This document shows, in pieces, positions 32,853-40,590 of a DNA stretch of 64,000 nucleotides. The DNA comes from Planctomycetota bacterium (lineage in GTDB: Bacteria; Planctomycetota; Phycisphaerae; Phycisphaerales; SM1A02): positions 62,001 through 126,000 of the forward strand of contig JAIOPG010000005.1 in NCBI GenBank assembly GCA_021414025.1, written 5' to 3'. The notes under the pieces are model-generated. The model was not told the DNA's origin. It made no database searches and saw only the letters and a program-made list of their open reading frames with translations. Within the stretch, counting starts at the first letter, position 1. Each line of letters begins with the position of its first letter. The translations under genes were made by a program, and so were the position numbers.

Positions 32853-34231
32853 GATGGCGGCGCCGGGAGCGGCCGGGCGGTGAAGGGATTCGATGGGATC
32901 TTCAGCGGCTTGTACTCGGGGAAATTGGCGGCCTGCTCCGCGGTCAGGATTCCGCGGACGGCGTTGTAGGTCTTCTCCTCAAGTTTCTCGCGCTGAACGA
33001 GGAGCTCCTTGTATTCGGCCTTGCCCTTCTCGAATTCCTGCTTGTTCCCGCCGGAGAACTGGGATCTCCAATAGGTCATTAACAGGGCGTCGAACTTCTG
33101 ATCGAGGGCTCCGATCGCATCGGAGCGCTCCCGGCCCAGCGCGGCGATCTTCGCCTTCTCGGCTTCGCCCACGCTTGGAAGATTGACCGCGAACCGGACC
33201 GCGTCCTGCCCGACTCCCTTCTCCGAGGGCACCTGCGGGAACATCAAGTCGCGCGCCTTCTCGATGTAGTCCCGGCGCTCCGCCTCGGGAAGCGCCGCCG
33301 CGATCATGGGCAGCCACTTGAAGTTCGCTTCGGCGCGCTGAAAGAGCGGCGCCCCCTTTCGCATTTCGCACTTGCGAATCTCCGCCCCCAGTGTCGCCTT
33401 GTCCCCGCCCTTCTCCAGTTTGTCGCGCAGACTCAGGATCTCCATCGACATCAGGGAGTTCAATTCGACGGCCTCCTTGGAAGTCGGCGTGATCTCCCGC
33501 CAATATTGCTGAAGGACGCGCTTCGCCGGATCACCGCCCTCCTTCATGGAGTCGATGACCGGCATCGCGAGTAACCCGATGTCGATCATGCACGCGGTGA
33601 CGGGATAGGAGACATCCGAGCAGCGAGCCCTCCACCGCGCGGCCTCGAAGGAGCGCCTGGCGCTTTCGCGCGCTGCCGGATCCAGCGTGATCCCCAGCTC
33701 GCCGCAGCGGGCGTCGATCTTGTCCAGCGTGTCCCGCTCGGCCTTGTCGCGGGCAATCAGGAATTGATGGACGGCCTGACGCATCGCCAGCTGCACGCCG
33801 GGCGGATCCGGCGCGTAGATGGCGGCCTTCTGCGCGTCCGTCATGTCCGGCGTGATTTGCTTTCGCATCGGCGGTCCCATGCCGGGAGCCGAGTCATCGA
33901 TCAACTTCTGATCCGCGACCGCGCTCTCGACGAAGAGCTCGTCGAAGGAGGGCCGGTACTCCGCGGGAACCTGGATCGCCGTCACATAGGCGCGGTAGTC
34001 GTTCGCGGAGGGCGGCCGCCACAGCGAGACCACGGGCCCGGTCTTCACCTTCAGCGCATAGGTCCGGGTCACCACCTCGCCGACGACCATGAAAGGGTCG
34101 GCCGGAGCTTGCGCCGCGCTCGTGGCATTCGCCGGCGCCGACGACTGCCCCTGGGGTTGCGCCCATGCGTCGTTGTTGAAGGCGATCGCGCAAGCGACGA
34201 GGATCGAAATGATGGAGAGGGATCGAATCAT
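32849..34231 (-). CDS. Exported protein of unknown function, paralogue of its downstream neighbour
   Basis: 460 residues. Signal peptide (SLSIISILVACAIAFNNDAWA). Shares its whole length with the protein at 31398-32852 (landmark blocks DPFMVVGEVVTR, RWRARCSDV, QQYWREITPTSK, ILTAEQAANFPEYKPL), with scattered identities, so the duplication is not recent. Predicted largely alpha-helical, periplasmic or surface-exposed. The only cysteines I noted are those in the ARC and GEL-adjacent RCGE motifs, also conserved in the paralogue. Middle gene of the operon, four-base overlaps on both sides, so its output is probably tied to the membrane kinase-like protein upstream. Confidence 0.77.
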   Translation of the reverse strand: MIRSLSIISILVACAIAFNNDAWAQPQGQSSAPANATSAAQAPADPFMVVGEVVTRTYALKVKTGPVVSLWRPPSANDYRAYVTAIQVPAEYRPSFDELFVESAVADQKLIDDSAPGMGPPMRKQITPDMTDAQKAAIYAPDPPGVQLAMRQAVHQFLIARDKAERDTLDKIDARCGELGITLDPAARESARRSFEAARWRARCSDVSYPVTACMIDIGLLAMPVIDSMKEGGDPAKRVLQQYWREITPTSKEAVELNSLMSMEILSLRDKLEKGGDKATLGAEIRKCEMRKGAPLFQRAEANFKWLPMIAAALPEAERRDYIEKARDLMFPQVPSEKGVGQDAVRFAVNLPSVGEAEKAKIAALGRERSDAIGALDQKFDALLMTYWRSQFSGGNKQEFEKGKAEYKELLVQREKLEEKTYNAVRGILTAEQAANFPEYKPLKIPSNPFTARPLPAPPS

Positions 34232-35616
34232 GGCTTTCCCATTCTGGGTTTGTTGAGTTCGTCCGGCTTGTTGATCGTGTTCATCTTGTCGAATGCATCC
34301 ACCTGCGCGTGACGGACCTCCCGCTCTTTGAGCAGCGTCCGGGTGGAATAACCCAGGCCGATCGCCAGCGCGGCCACGACGATGGCCAGGGCGGCGACCG
34401 CGAGCTTGTGGCGGCGGACCACTTTCCGCAATCGATACATGGTGTCGGGCGGATGCGCCATGACCGGCTTGTGGATGAAGAATCGCTGGATGTCAGCCGC
34501 CAGTCCGCCGGCGGATTCGTAGCGGCGGCCGCGGTCCTTCTCCAGCGCCTTCATCACGATCCAGTCCAGATCGTCGCGGAGCACTCCCGGCAGCTTCGCC
34601 GCATCGACGCTCCGGGCCTTGGCGGCGGCGTTCAACTCCGCCTCGGCCAGCGATTGCATGCGGTAGGAAGGGGGCGGCGGTTCCTTTTCGCGGATCGCCT
34701 TGATGATCTCGTCGGAAGTGGTCCGGTGCATCTTGCCCGAGGGGAAAAGCGTCTGTCCGGTCAGCAATTCATAAAGCAGAACTCCGAGCGAATAGATGTC
34801 GCTGCGCGTGTCGATGTCCAAGCCGCCCAAGCCCACCTGCTCGGGGCTCAAGTAGGCCGGCGTGCCGATCATCTGCTCGTGGGCGGAGAAAAGCGTCGGG
34901 TCGGCCCGACTCTGGTGAATGGCTTTGGCGATGCCGATGTCGATCACCTTGGGCACGGCCGCGCCATCGATCACCGAGATGATGATGTTCGAGGGCTTGA
35001 GGTTGCGATGGACGACGCCCTTCTGGTGAGCGTGCTGCACGGCGCCGCAGACCTGCACGAAGAGGTCGAGCCGCTGACGGATGGTGAGCTTGTGCGCGTC
35101 GGCGTACTCGGTGATCTTGACGCCGCGCACCAGCTCCATGACGAAGTAGGGCCGCCCCGTCACGGTGGCGCCGCCATCCAGGATCCGGGCGATGTTGGGA
35201 TGGTCCATCGCCGTCAGCGCCGCGCGATCGGCCTCGAAACGGGCGAGGACATTGCGGGTGTCCATGCCCAGCTTGATCAGTTTCAGGGCCACGCGGCGGT
35301 GATTCGGCGCCTCCTGCTCGGCCAGGTAGACCACGCCGGTGCCGCCGGCGCCGATCTGCTGGAGAATCTTGTAGCGGCCGATGCGGGCGCCGGAATTTTC
35401 GGCAGACAGGGCTTCATCGGCGTTCGCCGCGGGCGCCGGCGAATGCCTGGGGTAGGTGGCGGCACTGTCGCGGGCCTGGAGCATCGCCTCGATGCGATGC
35501 CGAAGCGCGTCATCACCCTGGCAGGCCTCCTTGAGAAAAGCGATTTGCTGCCGTGGCGTGGCCAGCTGCAGCGCGGCGTTGAGAAGGGATTGCTCTTGTT
35601 CCGTGGGTGGACTCAT
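34228..35616 (-). CDS. Membrane-anchored Ser/Thr kinase homologue, probably a pseudokinase
   Basis: 462 residues from the ATG at 35616 (an in-frame extension to 35697 is less likely). Order: N-terminal helical segment (LLNAALQLATPRQQIAFLKEA), kinase domain, one membrane helix (LAVAALAIVVAALAIGLGY), and a short outside tail of about 40 residues. The Gly loop GAGGTG, VALK lysine, DTRSDIYSLG and SPEQ are intact. Three key places differ: the helix-C Glu appears as Asp (FEADR), HRD reads HRN with Asn205 (codon AAC) in place of the catalytic Asp, and DFG reads DIG. ATP binding is plausible but phosphotransfer should be weak or absent. It lacks the WD40/TPR outside domain typical of planctomycete kinases. 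First gene of a three-gene operon between two structured repeats. Confidence 0.85.
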   Translation of the reverse strand: MSPPTEQEQSLLNAALQLATPRQQIAFLKEACQGDDALRHRIEAMLQARDSAATYPRHSPAPAANADEALSAENSGARIGRYKILQQIGAGGTGVVYLAEQEAPNHRRVALKLIKLGMDTRNVLARFEADRAALTAMDHPNIARILDGGATVTGRPYFVMELVRGVKITEYADAHKLTIRQRLDLFVQVCGAVQHAHQKGVVHRNLKPSNIIISVIDGAAVPKVIDIGIAKAIHQSRADPTLFSAHEQMIGTPAYLSPEQVGLGGLDIDTRSDIYSLGVLLYELLTGQTLFPSGKMHRTTSDEIIKAIREKEPPPPSYRMQSLAEAELNAAAKARSVDAAKLPGVLRDDLDWIVMKALEKDRGRRYESAGGLAADIQRFFIHKPVMAHPPDTMYRLRKVVRRHKLAVAALAIVVAALAIGLGYSTRTLLKEREVRHAQVDAFDKMNTINKPDELNKPRMGKP

Positions 35617-35700
35617 GTCGTAACCGACCGTTTGATACACGACGCATCGTAATGGAACAAGCGTGACGGTCTGGCGCAGAAATTCCCGTGCCGACATTGG

Positions 35701-35834
35701 CGCTTTGCGGAAAGAAGTAGCCCCAGTCGCTCAGACAACGCTCCGGGGCTCGCAGACTCGCCCCTGCGCTAAACTCGCTTTGTGGGGCTACTTCTTTCCG
35801 CGACGCGGGATGTCAAACTTGCCTGGTGATAGCA
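35701..35834 (+). repeat. Structured repeat element, copy B
   Basis: 134 bases, direct copy of the element at 31231-31362. Outer arms GCGGAAAGAAGTAGCCCCA (35707-35725) and complement (35783-35801), 19 base pairs; inner hairpin GGGGC/GCCCC (35743-35764 region). The 3' end GCCTGGTGATAGCA is also shared. It sits in the divergent spacer between the kinase operon (start 35616) and queF (35881), a place where a terminator makes no sense for the flanking genes. Confidence 0.92.
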
Positions 35835-35880
35835 CTTTGATTTCTGCGCCATCACCACGCATTTTCGTTACGATTTTGCC

Positions 35881-36246
35881 ATGCCCAAGCCCGGTTGCCT
35901 CGAATTCTTCGACTCTCCCACGGACAAGCCCTTCGTCATCGAGCACGTGAGCGACGAGTTCACCAGCGTCTGCCCCAAGACGGGGCACCCGGATTTCGGA
36001 TCGGTCACGCTGCGCTACGAGCCCGCGGCGGTGTGCGTGGAGCTCAAGAGCCTGAAGCTCTACTACCAGAGCTTCCGCAACGATGGGATCTTCTACGAGG
36101 CCGTGACCAACCGCATACGCGATGACCTTGCGACCGCGATGAGCCCGCGCTGGATGCAGGTCATCACCGAGTGGAAGGGCCGCGGCGGAATCCGCAGCCG
36201 CATCGTCGCCAGCCACGGCCAAGTGCCCGCGGCGTGGGTGAAATAA
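35881..36246 (+). CDS. queF: NADPH-dependent preQ0 reductase (QueF)
   Basis: 121 residues, the unimodular (YkvM-type) form. QueF reduces the nitrile of preQ0 to the aminomethyl group of preQ1 in queuosine synthesis. The catalytic Cys lies in SVCPKTGHPDFG and the QueF motif ELKSLKLYYQSFRN follows at about residue 56. FYEAVTNRI and the TEWKGRGGI end also match. Other queuosine genes are not in the window. It starts 46 bases after repeat copy B. Confidence 0.93.
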   Translation: MPKPGCLEFFDSPTDKPFVIEHVSDEFTSVCPKTGHPDFGSVTLRYEPAAVCVELKSLKLYYQSFRNDGIFYEAVTNRIRDDLATAMSPRWMQVITEWKGRGGIRSRIVASHGQVPAAWVK

Positions 36247-36258
36247 GATCGCGCCCCG

Positions 36259-37323
36259 ATGACCCACCTGCTCGCCGAAAGCCTGCTGCACTCCAGCACT
36301 CCGTTCGCACTGCGGATGGGCAGCGGCTTCGGCATCCGCTGGTATGGCCTGGCCTATGCCGCGGGTTTCCTGGTGGCGTGGCTGCTAATGCGCTGGATGT
36401 CCGTTACGCGGCGCTCGCCCATGAGCCGGTCGCAGGTGAGCGACTTCCTCACCTGGGCCGTGCTTGGCGTGATCGTCGGCGGGCGCGTCGGCCACGTGAT
36501 CTTCTATGACCACGCCCTGCTCTGGACATTCACCAGCGAGTTTCCATTCTGGGGGCTGCTGTTCATTCACAAGGGCGGCATGTCCAGCCACGGCGGCATC
36601 ATCGGCGTGGTGATCGCGGTCTGGTGGTGGTGCCGGCGCAACCAGATGCACTTCACGCATCTCACCGACCTGACGGCATGGAGCTGCTGCATCGGTCTAG
36701 GTTTGGGCCGCTACGCCAACTGGATCAACGGCGAGCTGTGGGGAAAGCCGCTGCCGGTTTCGATGCAGGCGGAGAGCCCATGGTGGAGCGTGAAGTATCC
36801 CGAGGAGCTGCTGCGGCCCGGCGTGATCAGCGAGTCGACGCTGCTGCTGCTGAAGCCGCTGGTGCCGGCTTCAAGCGCGACGGTCGCGGCGGGCATGCAG
36901 GTGGCGCCGATTTCGGTGACGGGAGCGATCGAGCGCGGCAACACGGCGGAGATGCTCTACGCGGCGTGCTACGGCGGCGATGTGGCCGTGCGGGCCAAGG
37001 TGGCGCAGTATCTGGTCGCCTACTACCCGAACAACTTTCTGCAGGCGATCAGCGACGGCGTGGTGCTCTTCGCGCTGCTCTCGCTGGTGTGGCTGAAGCC
37101 GCGCAAGCCGGGCGTGATCACGGGATGGTTCTTCCTGGGCTACGGCACGCTGCGACTGGCCACCGAGCAGCTGCGCGAGATTGATCCCGGCGTGTTCATG
37201 ATCGGGCCCGCGACGCTGCCGATGCTCCTGAGCATGGCGATGATGGCGGGCGGCGTGGTGATCTGCATCGCCAGCAGCCGCCGCGCGATGCCGACGGTGG
37301 GCGGGTTGCTGCGGACGAACTAA
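36259..37323 (+). CDS. lgt: Prolipoprotein diacylglyceryl transferase (Lgt)
   Basis: 354 residues, an integral inner-membrane enzyme that attaches diacylglycerol to the lipobox Cys of prolipoproteins, needed by the several lipoproteins in this window. Motifs in order: IRWYGLAYAAGFLVAW, GGRVGHVIFYD, HKGGMSSHGGIIGVVIAVWWW, GRYANWINGELWGKP (the Lgt signature), and YGTLRLATEQLREID at the end. An insert of about 80 residues between the signature and the last helices (AESPWWSVKYPEELL to AVRAKVAQYLVAY) is longer than in proteobacterial Lgt. It starts 12 bases after queF; its stop overlaps the stop of the convergent ppgK (CTAA). Confidence 0.94.
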   Translation: MTHLLAESLLHSSTPFALRMGSGFGIRWYGLAYAAGFLVAWLLMRWMSVTRRSPMSRSQVSDFLTWAVLGVIVGGRVGHVIFYDHALLWTFTSEFPFWGLLFIHKGGMSSHGGIIGVVIAVWWWCRRNQMHFTHLTDLTAWSCCIGLGLGRYANWINGELWGKPLPVSMQAESPWWSVKYPEELLRPGVISESTLLLLKPLVPASSATVAAGMQVAPISVTGAIERGNTAEMLYAACYGGDVAVRAKVAQYLVAYYPNNFLQAISDGVVLFALLSLVWLKPRKPGVITGWFFLGYGTLRLATEQLREIDPGVFMIGPATLPMLLSMAMMAGGVVICIASSRRAMPTVGGLLRTN

Positions 37324-38024
37324 CCCTGATTCGGCCGCATGGCGTCGTGATAGATCGGCACTGAATTTTCCCAGGCTTTTTCCCACAAGCGGAAGCCGCC
37401 TTCAAAAGCGTTGGCGTTGTCGCCCAGGCGGCATCCCGCCGGAAGTTCCTTCAAGTTCCTGGAGTTGCCGCCGCCGAGCACCACTTCATCGGGAATCAGC
37501 GCGGCGCTGAGGATGTGGACCACATCGGCCACGGCGGTGCGCCACTTCTTCTTCCCCAGACGCTTCAGGCCGCGCAGTCCGACATAGTCCTCGAAAGAGC
37601 GGCCCTTCTTGTAGGGAAGGTGCGCGAGTTCCATCGGCAGAATCTGACGGCCCGCGATGAAGCAGGATCCGAGCCCGGTGCCCAAGCCGAGGAAGAGCAT
37701 GCTCCCGCTGTTGTAGCTGCCGACCGCCTGCATGGCGGCGTCGTTGAGAATCTTCACGGGCAGGCCGAAGTCGTTGTCGTAGTCGAAGTCGGTCCAGCCC
37801 TTGCCAAGATTGACCGGGTCGTGCAGCGGTCGGTTCGCCTTGATCGGCGCCGGAATGCCGATGGACACCGCGTCATAATGCCAGCCCGCCGCCAGCGCCT
37901 TCACGCCATCCACCATCATGCGCGGCGTCAGCGTGGGGCCGCTGTCGAACTCGCGCTTCTGCGGGTCTGTCGGGACGCGGATCTTGACATGCGTGCCGCC
38001 AATGTCGATCGAGAGGATGTTCAT
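37320..38024 (-). CDS. ppgK: Polyphosphate glucokinase / ROK-type sugar kinase
   Basis: 234 residues from the ATG at 38024. The ATPase-fold motifs are present: ILSIDIGGTHVKIRV (phosphate 1), ILNDAAMQAVGSY with the catalytic Asp, LFLGLGTGLGSCFIAG (phosphate 2) and EVVLGGGNSRNL (adenosine). The short length, the sequence LELAHLPYKKGRSFEDYVG in place of the ROK zinc cluster, and the order of motifs match polyphosphate/ATP glucokinases, which phosphorylate glucose at C6. The phosphate donor cannot be read from sequence. Last gene of a four-gene minus-strand run (acetyltransferase, deacetylase, glycosyltransferase, kinase). Confidence 0.8.
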   Translation of the reverse strand: MNILSIDIGGTHVKIRVPTDPQKREFDSGPTLTPRMMVDGVKALAAGWHYDAVSIGIPAPIKANRPLHDPVNLGKGWTDFDYDNDFGLPVKILNDAAMQAVGSYNSGSMLFLGLGTGLGSCFIAGRQILPMELAHLPYKKGRSFEDYVGLRGLKRLGKKKWRTAVADVVHILSAALIPDEVVLGGGNSRNLKELPAGCRLGDNANAFEGGFRLWEKAWENSVPIYHDAMRPNQG

Positions 38025-38037
38025 TCGCGGATGGTAG

Positions 38038-39216
38038 CTATGCGCAGCGATCACCAGTGACCGCGAAATAAATCTGTTCTTGCTGCAAGGCGACCGCCGA
38101 CCATTGGTGCGCGGAGGCGAATTCCAAAGCGGCGGCACTCAGTTTCTGTCGAAGCGATTGATCCTTCAACACGCGATTCAGTGCGGTGCACAGTTCGGTG
38201 GTGTCGCGTGGATCCTTGAGGATCAACGCGTTGGATTCATTCGCGAGCATGCTTGAAATGCCGCAATACTTTTCGCCGCTCAACACCACGGGCAGGCCAT
38301 GCGACATCGCCTCCATCACCACCATGGCGAATGTGTCTTCGAGCGTTGGATGCACAAGGCAATCCGCGGCGAGATACGCATCGTTGATGTCATTCAATGC
38401 CCCGAGAAAGTGAACGCGGGCTTCGATGCCAGCCGCCTTCGCGTGATCGCGATACTCCGGGATGTGCACGGCATTGCCGACGACGGCGAGCCAGGTGTCG
38501 GCGTCGAGCTTGGCCATCGCCGCAAGTAGCGTGTCCAGCCCCTTCTTTGCATAGTCGTTGCCGATGAAGAGAAGGCCATTCCCCCCTGCCGGCAAACCCA
38601 GCCGCTGCCGCGCGGCGAGTCGCGCGACAGGCGTCGATGGCGCAGCGGGAAGCGTGACGCCAGGTGTCAGCACCTGCAGCAAGCTCGCGGAGTCGGGAAA
38701 GGCGCTGGCCATCTGCGACATCAAAGTTTTTGATGTCGCCACGATGCAGCGATTGTGCATGGGTGCAAATCGCGCGCGCTCCAGACGGATGTAGGTCATC
38801 AGGCGCGGACTGGTCCACACTTTCAGCCATCGCATCAACCGCTGCCCCCCGCTGACTCCGTGAAACAATTTGTAATGCGTCGGCAGCACATGCACGGTCT
38901 GCACCTGGCCGCTCCAGCAATTTTCGTGCGATTGCACCACATCGAAGCCGTGCTGCGTGGCCCTCTTTGTGGCGTTCGCGTACCAGAGCTGGTTCATCCA
39001 TCTCGACTTCTTCAGCGGCGACGAAACGGTGTGGTAGGTCACGCCCGGCCATTTGTGATTGATCTGCTGGGCGAAGACGTGGATCTCGTGGCGCTGCGCG
39101 AGCTGCTCGACCAGCGCGATGGAATAACGCTCCGCTCCGCCGCCGGTCGGCGAGAACACGCGATTGAGCACGGCGATGCGAAGGCGACGGGTTGGGTTGT
39201 CGCTCGACGGACCCAT
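38038..39216 (-). CDS. Family 4 glycosyltransferase
   Basis: 392 residues with the GT-B double Rossmann fold. The N-terminal glycine loop is FSPTGGGAERYS. The C-terminal donor-binding half begins GLLFIGNDYAKKGLDTLLAAMA and has the E-x7-E motif as EDTFAMVVMEAMSHGLPVV. This is typical of retaining hexosyl- or heptosyl-transferases that build lipopolysaccharide or exopolysaccharide. The acceptor is unknown. It shares one base (TAATG) with the deacetylase gene upstream, so both likely act on the same surface glycan. Cytoplasmic. Confidence 0.88.
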   Translation of the reverse strand: MGPSSDNPTRRLRIAVLNRVFSPTGGGAERYSIALVEQLAQRHEIHVFAQQINHKWPGVTYHTVSSPLKKSRWMNQLWYANATKRATQHGFDVVQSHENCWSGQVQTVHVLPTHYKLFHGVSGGQRLMRWLKVWTSPRLMTYIRLERARFAPMHNRCIVATSKTLMSQMASAFPDSASLLQVLTPGVTLPAAPSTPVARLAARQRLGLPAGGNGLLFIGNDYAKKGLDTLLAAMAKLDADTWLAVVGNAVHIPEYRDHAKAAGIEARVHFLGALNDINDAYLAADCLVHPTLEDTFAMVVMEAMSHGLPVVLSGEKYCGISSMLANESNALILKDPRDTTELCTALNRVLKDQSLRQKLSAAALEFASAHQWSAVALQQEQIYFAVTGDRCA

Positions 39217-39965
39217 TACGCGCGCCGCCGGTCTTCGTAGCGCGTGGCCAGCTTCAGCCAGAGGTGCAGCAGACTGGTCGAGCGGACGACGGGGATGCGC
39301 GGCAGCTGCGTGAAGTCCTCGCCCGGTTGGCAGCGGCTTCGCTGCGTGGTTGTGGCCGACTCATATCCCGCGGCCCGCACCAGGGCGACATGCTCCTGCG
39401 TGAAGTCACCGTAGGGGTAGCAAAAGTGGCGCACGGGCGAGCCCGTCGCGCTTTCCAATTGCGATTTGCAGGAGAGGATTTCTGCGGCGCTGTTCGCGGC
39501 GTCGGCCTGCGTCAGGCGCACGTGGTGCATTGTGTGGGCGCCGATCTCCTGCCCGCCCTCGATCCACTTCCGCATCTGCGCCTCGTTCATCAACGGTGTT
39601 GACCTGACCCCGACGGAGTGGTCCCACTTGTTGGTCAGGCCGATGTGCTGGCTCACCGCGTAGCAGGTTGAAGAGAAGCCGTGCGCCTGCAGCGTCGGCA
39701 GGGCGTTAATGAGGTTGTTCAGGTAGCCGTCGTCAAAGGTGATGCCGACCACACGGCCGGTCATTTCGCCCAGCAAATAGGGCGCGAGCGCGGACATGGA
39801 AAGCCCGCGGTAGCCGAGCAATTTCAGCAGGGCCATCTGGCGGCAGAAAGCTTGCGGTGAGACGTACAGGCTGCGAAAGGGCGCGTCGCGCGGCGGCGCG
39901 ACTTCGATCTGGTGGTACATCAGAATCGGAATCGGCGCGGGATTGGCGGTGCGAGTCGCGGGCAT
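39216..39965 (-). CDS. Polysaccharide deacetylase (CE4/NodB family)
   Basis: 249 residues from the ATG at 39965. NodB-fold motifs: IPILMYHQIE (start), ITFDDGYLNN (motif 1 with the metal-binding Asp and catalytic base), and GAHTMHHVRLT (motif 2, H-x3-H). Further motifs are CYPYGDF and LPRIPV near the end. It removes N- or O-acetyl groups from a polysaccharide. There is no signal peptide, so it may work on a lipid-linked intermediate at the cytoplasmic side. Flanked by a GNAT gene (11 bases) and a glycosyltransferase (1-base overlap). Confidence 0.88.
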   Translation of the reverse strand: MPATRTANPAPIPILMYHQIEVAPPRDAPFRSLYVSPQAFCRQMALLKLLGYRGLSMSALAPYLLGEMTGRVVGITFDDGYLNNLINALPTLQAHGFSSTCYAVSQHIGLTNKWDHSVGVRSTPLMNEAQMRKWIEGGQEIGAHTMHHVRLTQADAANSAAEILSCKSQLESATGSPVRHFCYPYGDFTQEHVALVRAAGYESATTTQRSRCQPGEDFTQLPRIPVVRSTSLLHLWLKLATRYEDRRRA

Positions 39966-39976
39966 GCGGCCCGAGG

Positions 39977-40486
39977 TTACTTCAACGGTTTCGCGAAGTG
40001 GAAGCCGAGCACGGTCATGCCCTCGCGGAAGTAGAACTTGTGCGCCTGGGTGCGCTGCGTGCCGGAGTCGAGGGTGTACTTCTCGCAGCCGGCCTTGCGC
40101 GCGATGTCCTGGAGATGGTCCATCAGCGCCTTGCCGACGCCAGTCGAGCGCCGGGTGTCGTCGGTGACAAGGTCGTCCACATACATGTGCAGGCCGTCGA
40201 AGGTGTTCTCGTAGATGCGGTAAACCGCGACGCCCTCGACCCGATCGCCGCGGACGGCCACACACATGCGGCCGCCGTCCGCGAAGACTCGCTGCATTTT
40301 CGCGGCGTAGTCCGGTGGCAGATGCGTGCGAAGCTGGCGGTGAACCGACTCGGCTTTGGCGAACCACTCGGGAGTGATCACCTTGCCGGATGCATCGTTG
40401 ATGTCGATGATTTTGATTGTTGCGATTCGAGTGTCGCTCGTCGCGGATGTGTGCCCGATACTTCCATCACGAGATGGTTTTTGCAT
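39977..40486 (-). CDS. GNAT-family N-acetyltransferase
   Basis: 169 residues. The acetyl-CoA-binding motif A is seen as VDDLVTDDTRRSTGVGKALMDHLQDIAR (R-x-x-G-x-G/A), preceded by the strand VAVRGDRVEGVAVYRIYEN and followed by LDSGTQRTQAHKFYFREGM. This is the layout of small-molecule or protein acetyltransferases. An N-terminal tail of about 20 residues is polar. First gene of the minus-strand run with the deacetylase; substrate unknown. Confidence 0.86.
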   Translation of the reverse strand: MQKPSRDGSIGHTSATSDTRIATIKIIDINDASGKVITPEWFAKAESVHRQLRTHLPPDYAAKMQRVFADGGRMCVAVRGDRVEGVAVYRIYENTFDGLHMYVDDLVTDDTRRSTGVGKALMDHLQDIARKAGCEKYTLDSGTQRTQAHKFYFREGMTVLGFHFAKPLK

Positions 40487-40528
40487 GCTGAAAGCGTAGC
40501 GGAATGATCATGCATTTACTGCTTGCAC

Positions 40529-40554
40529 GCAACGACAATTCGGCAAGTCGTTGC
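40529..40554. promoter_or_regulatory. 8-base inverted repeat in the GNAT/rmuC divergent spacer
   Basis: GCAACGAC and GTCGTTGC with a 10-base spacer, 37 bases before the rmuC ATG and 43 bases from the GNAT start. It has operator-like geometry, but no regulator is identified. Confidence 0.3.
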
Positions 40555-40590
40555 CGCTAATCTGTAACAGTCTCCCCTGTTCCAGAATCC

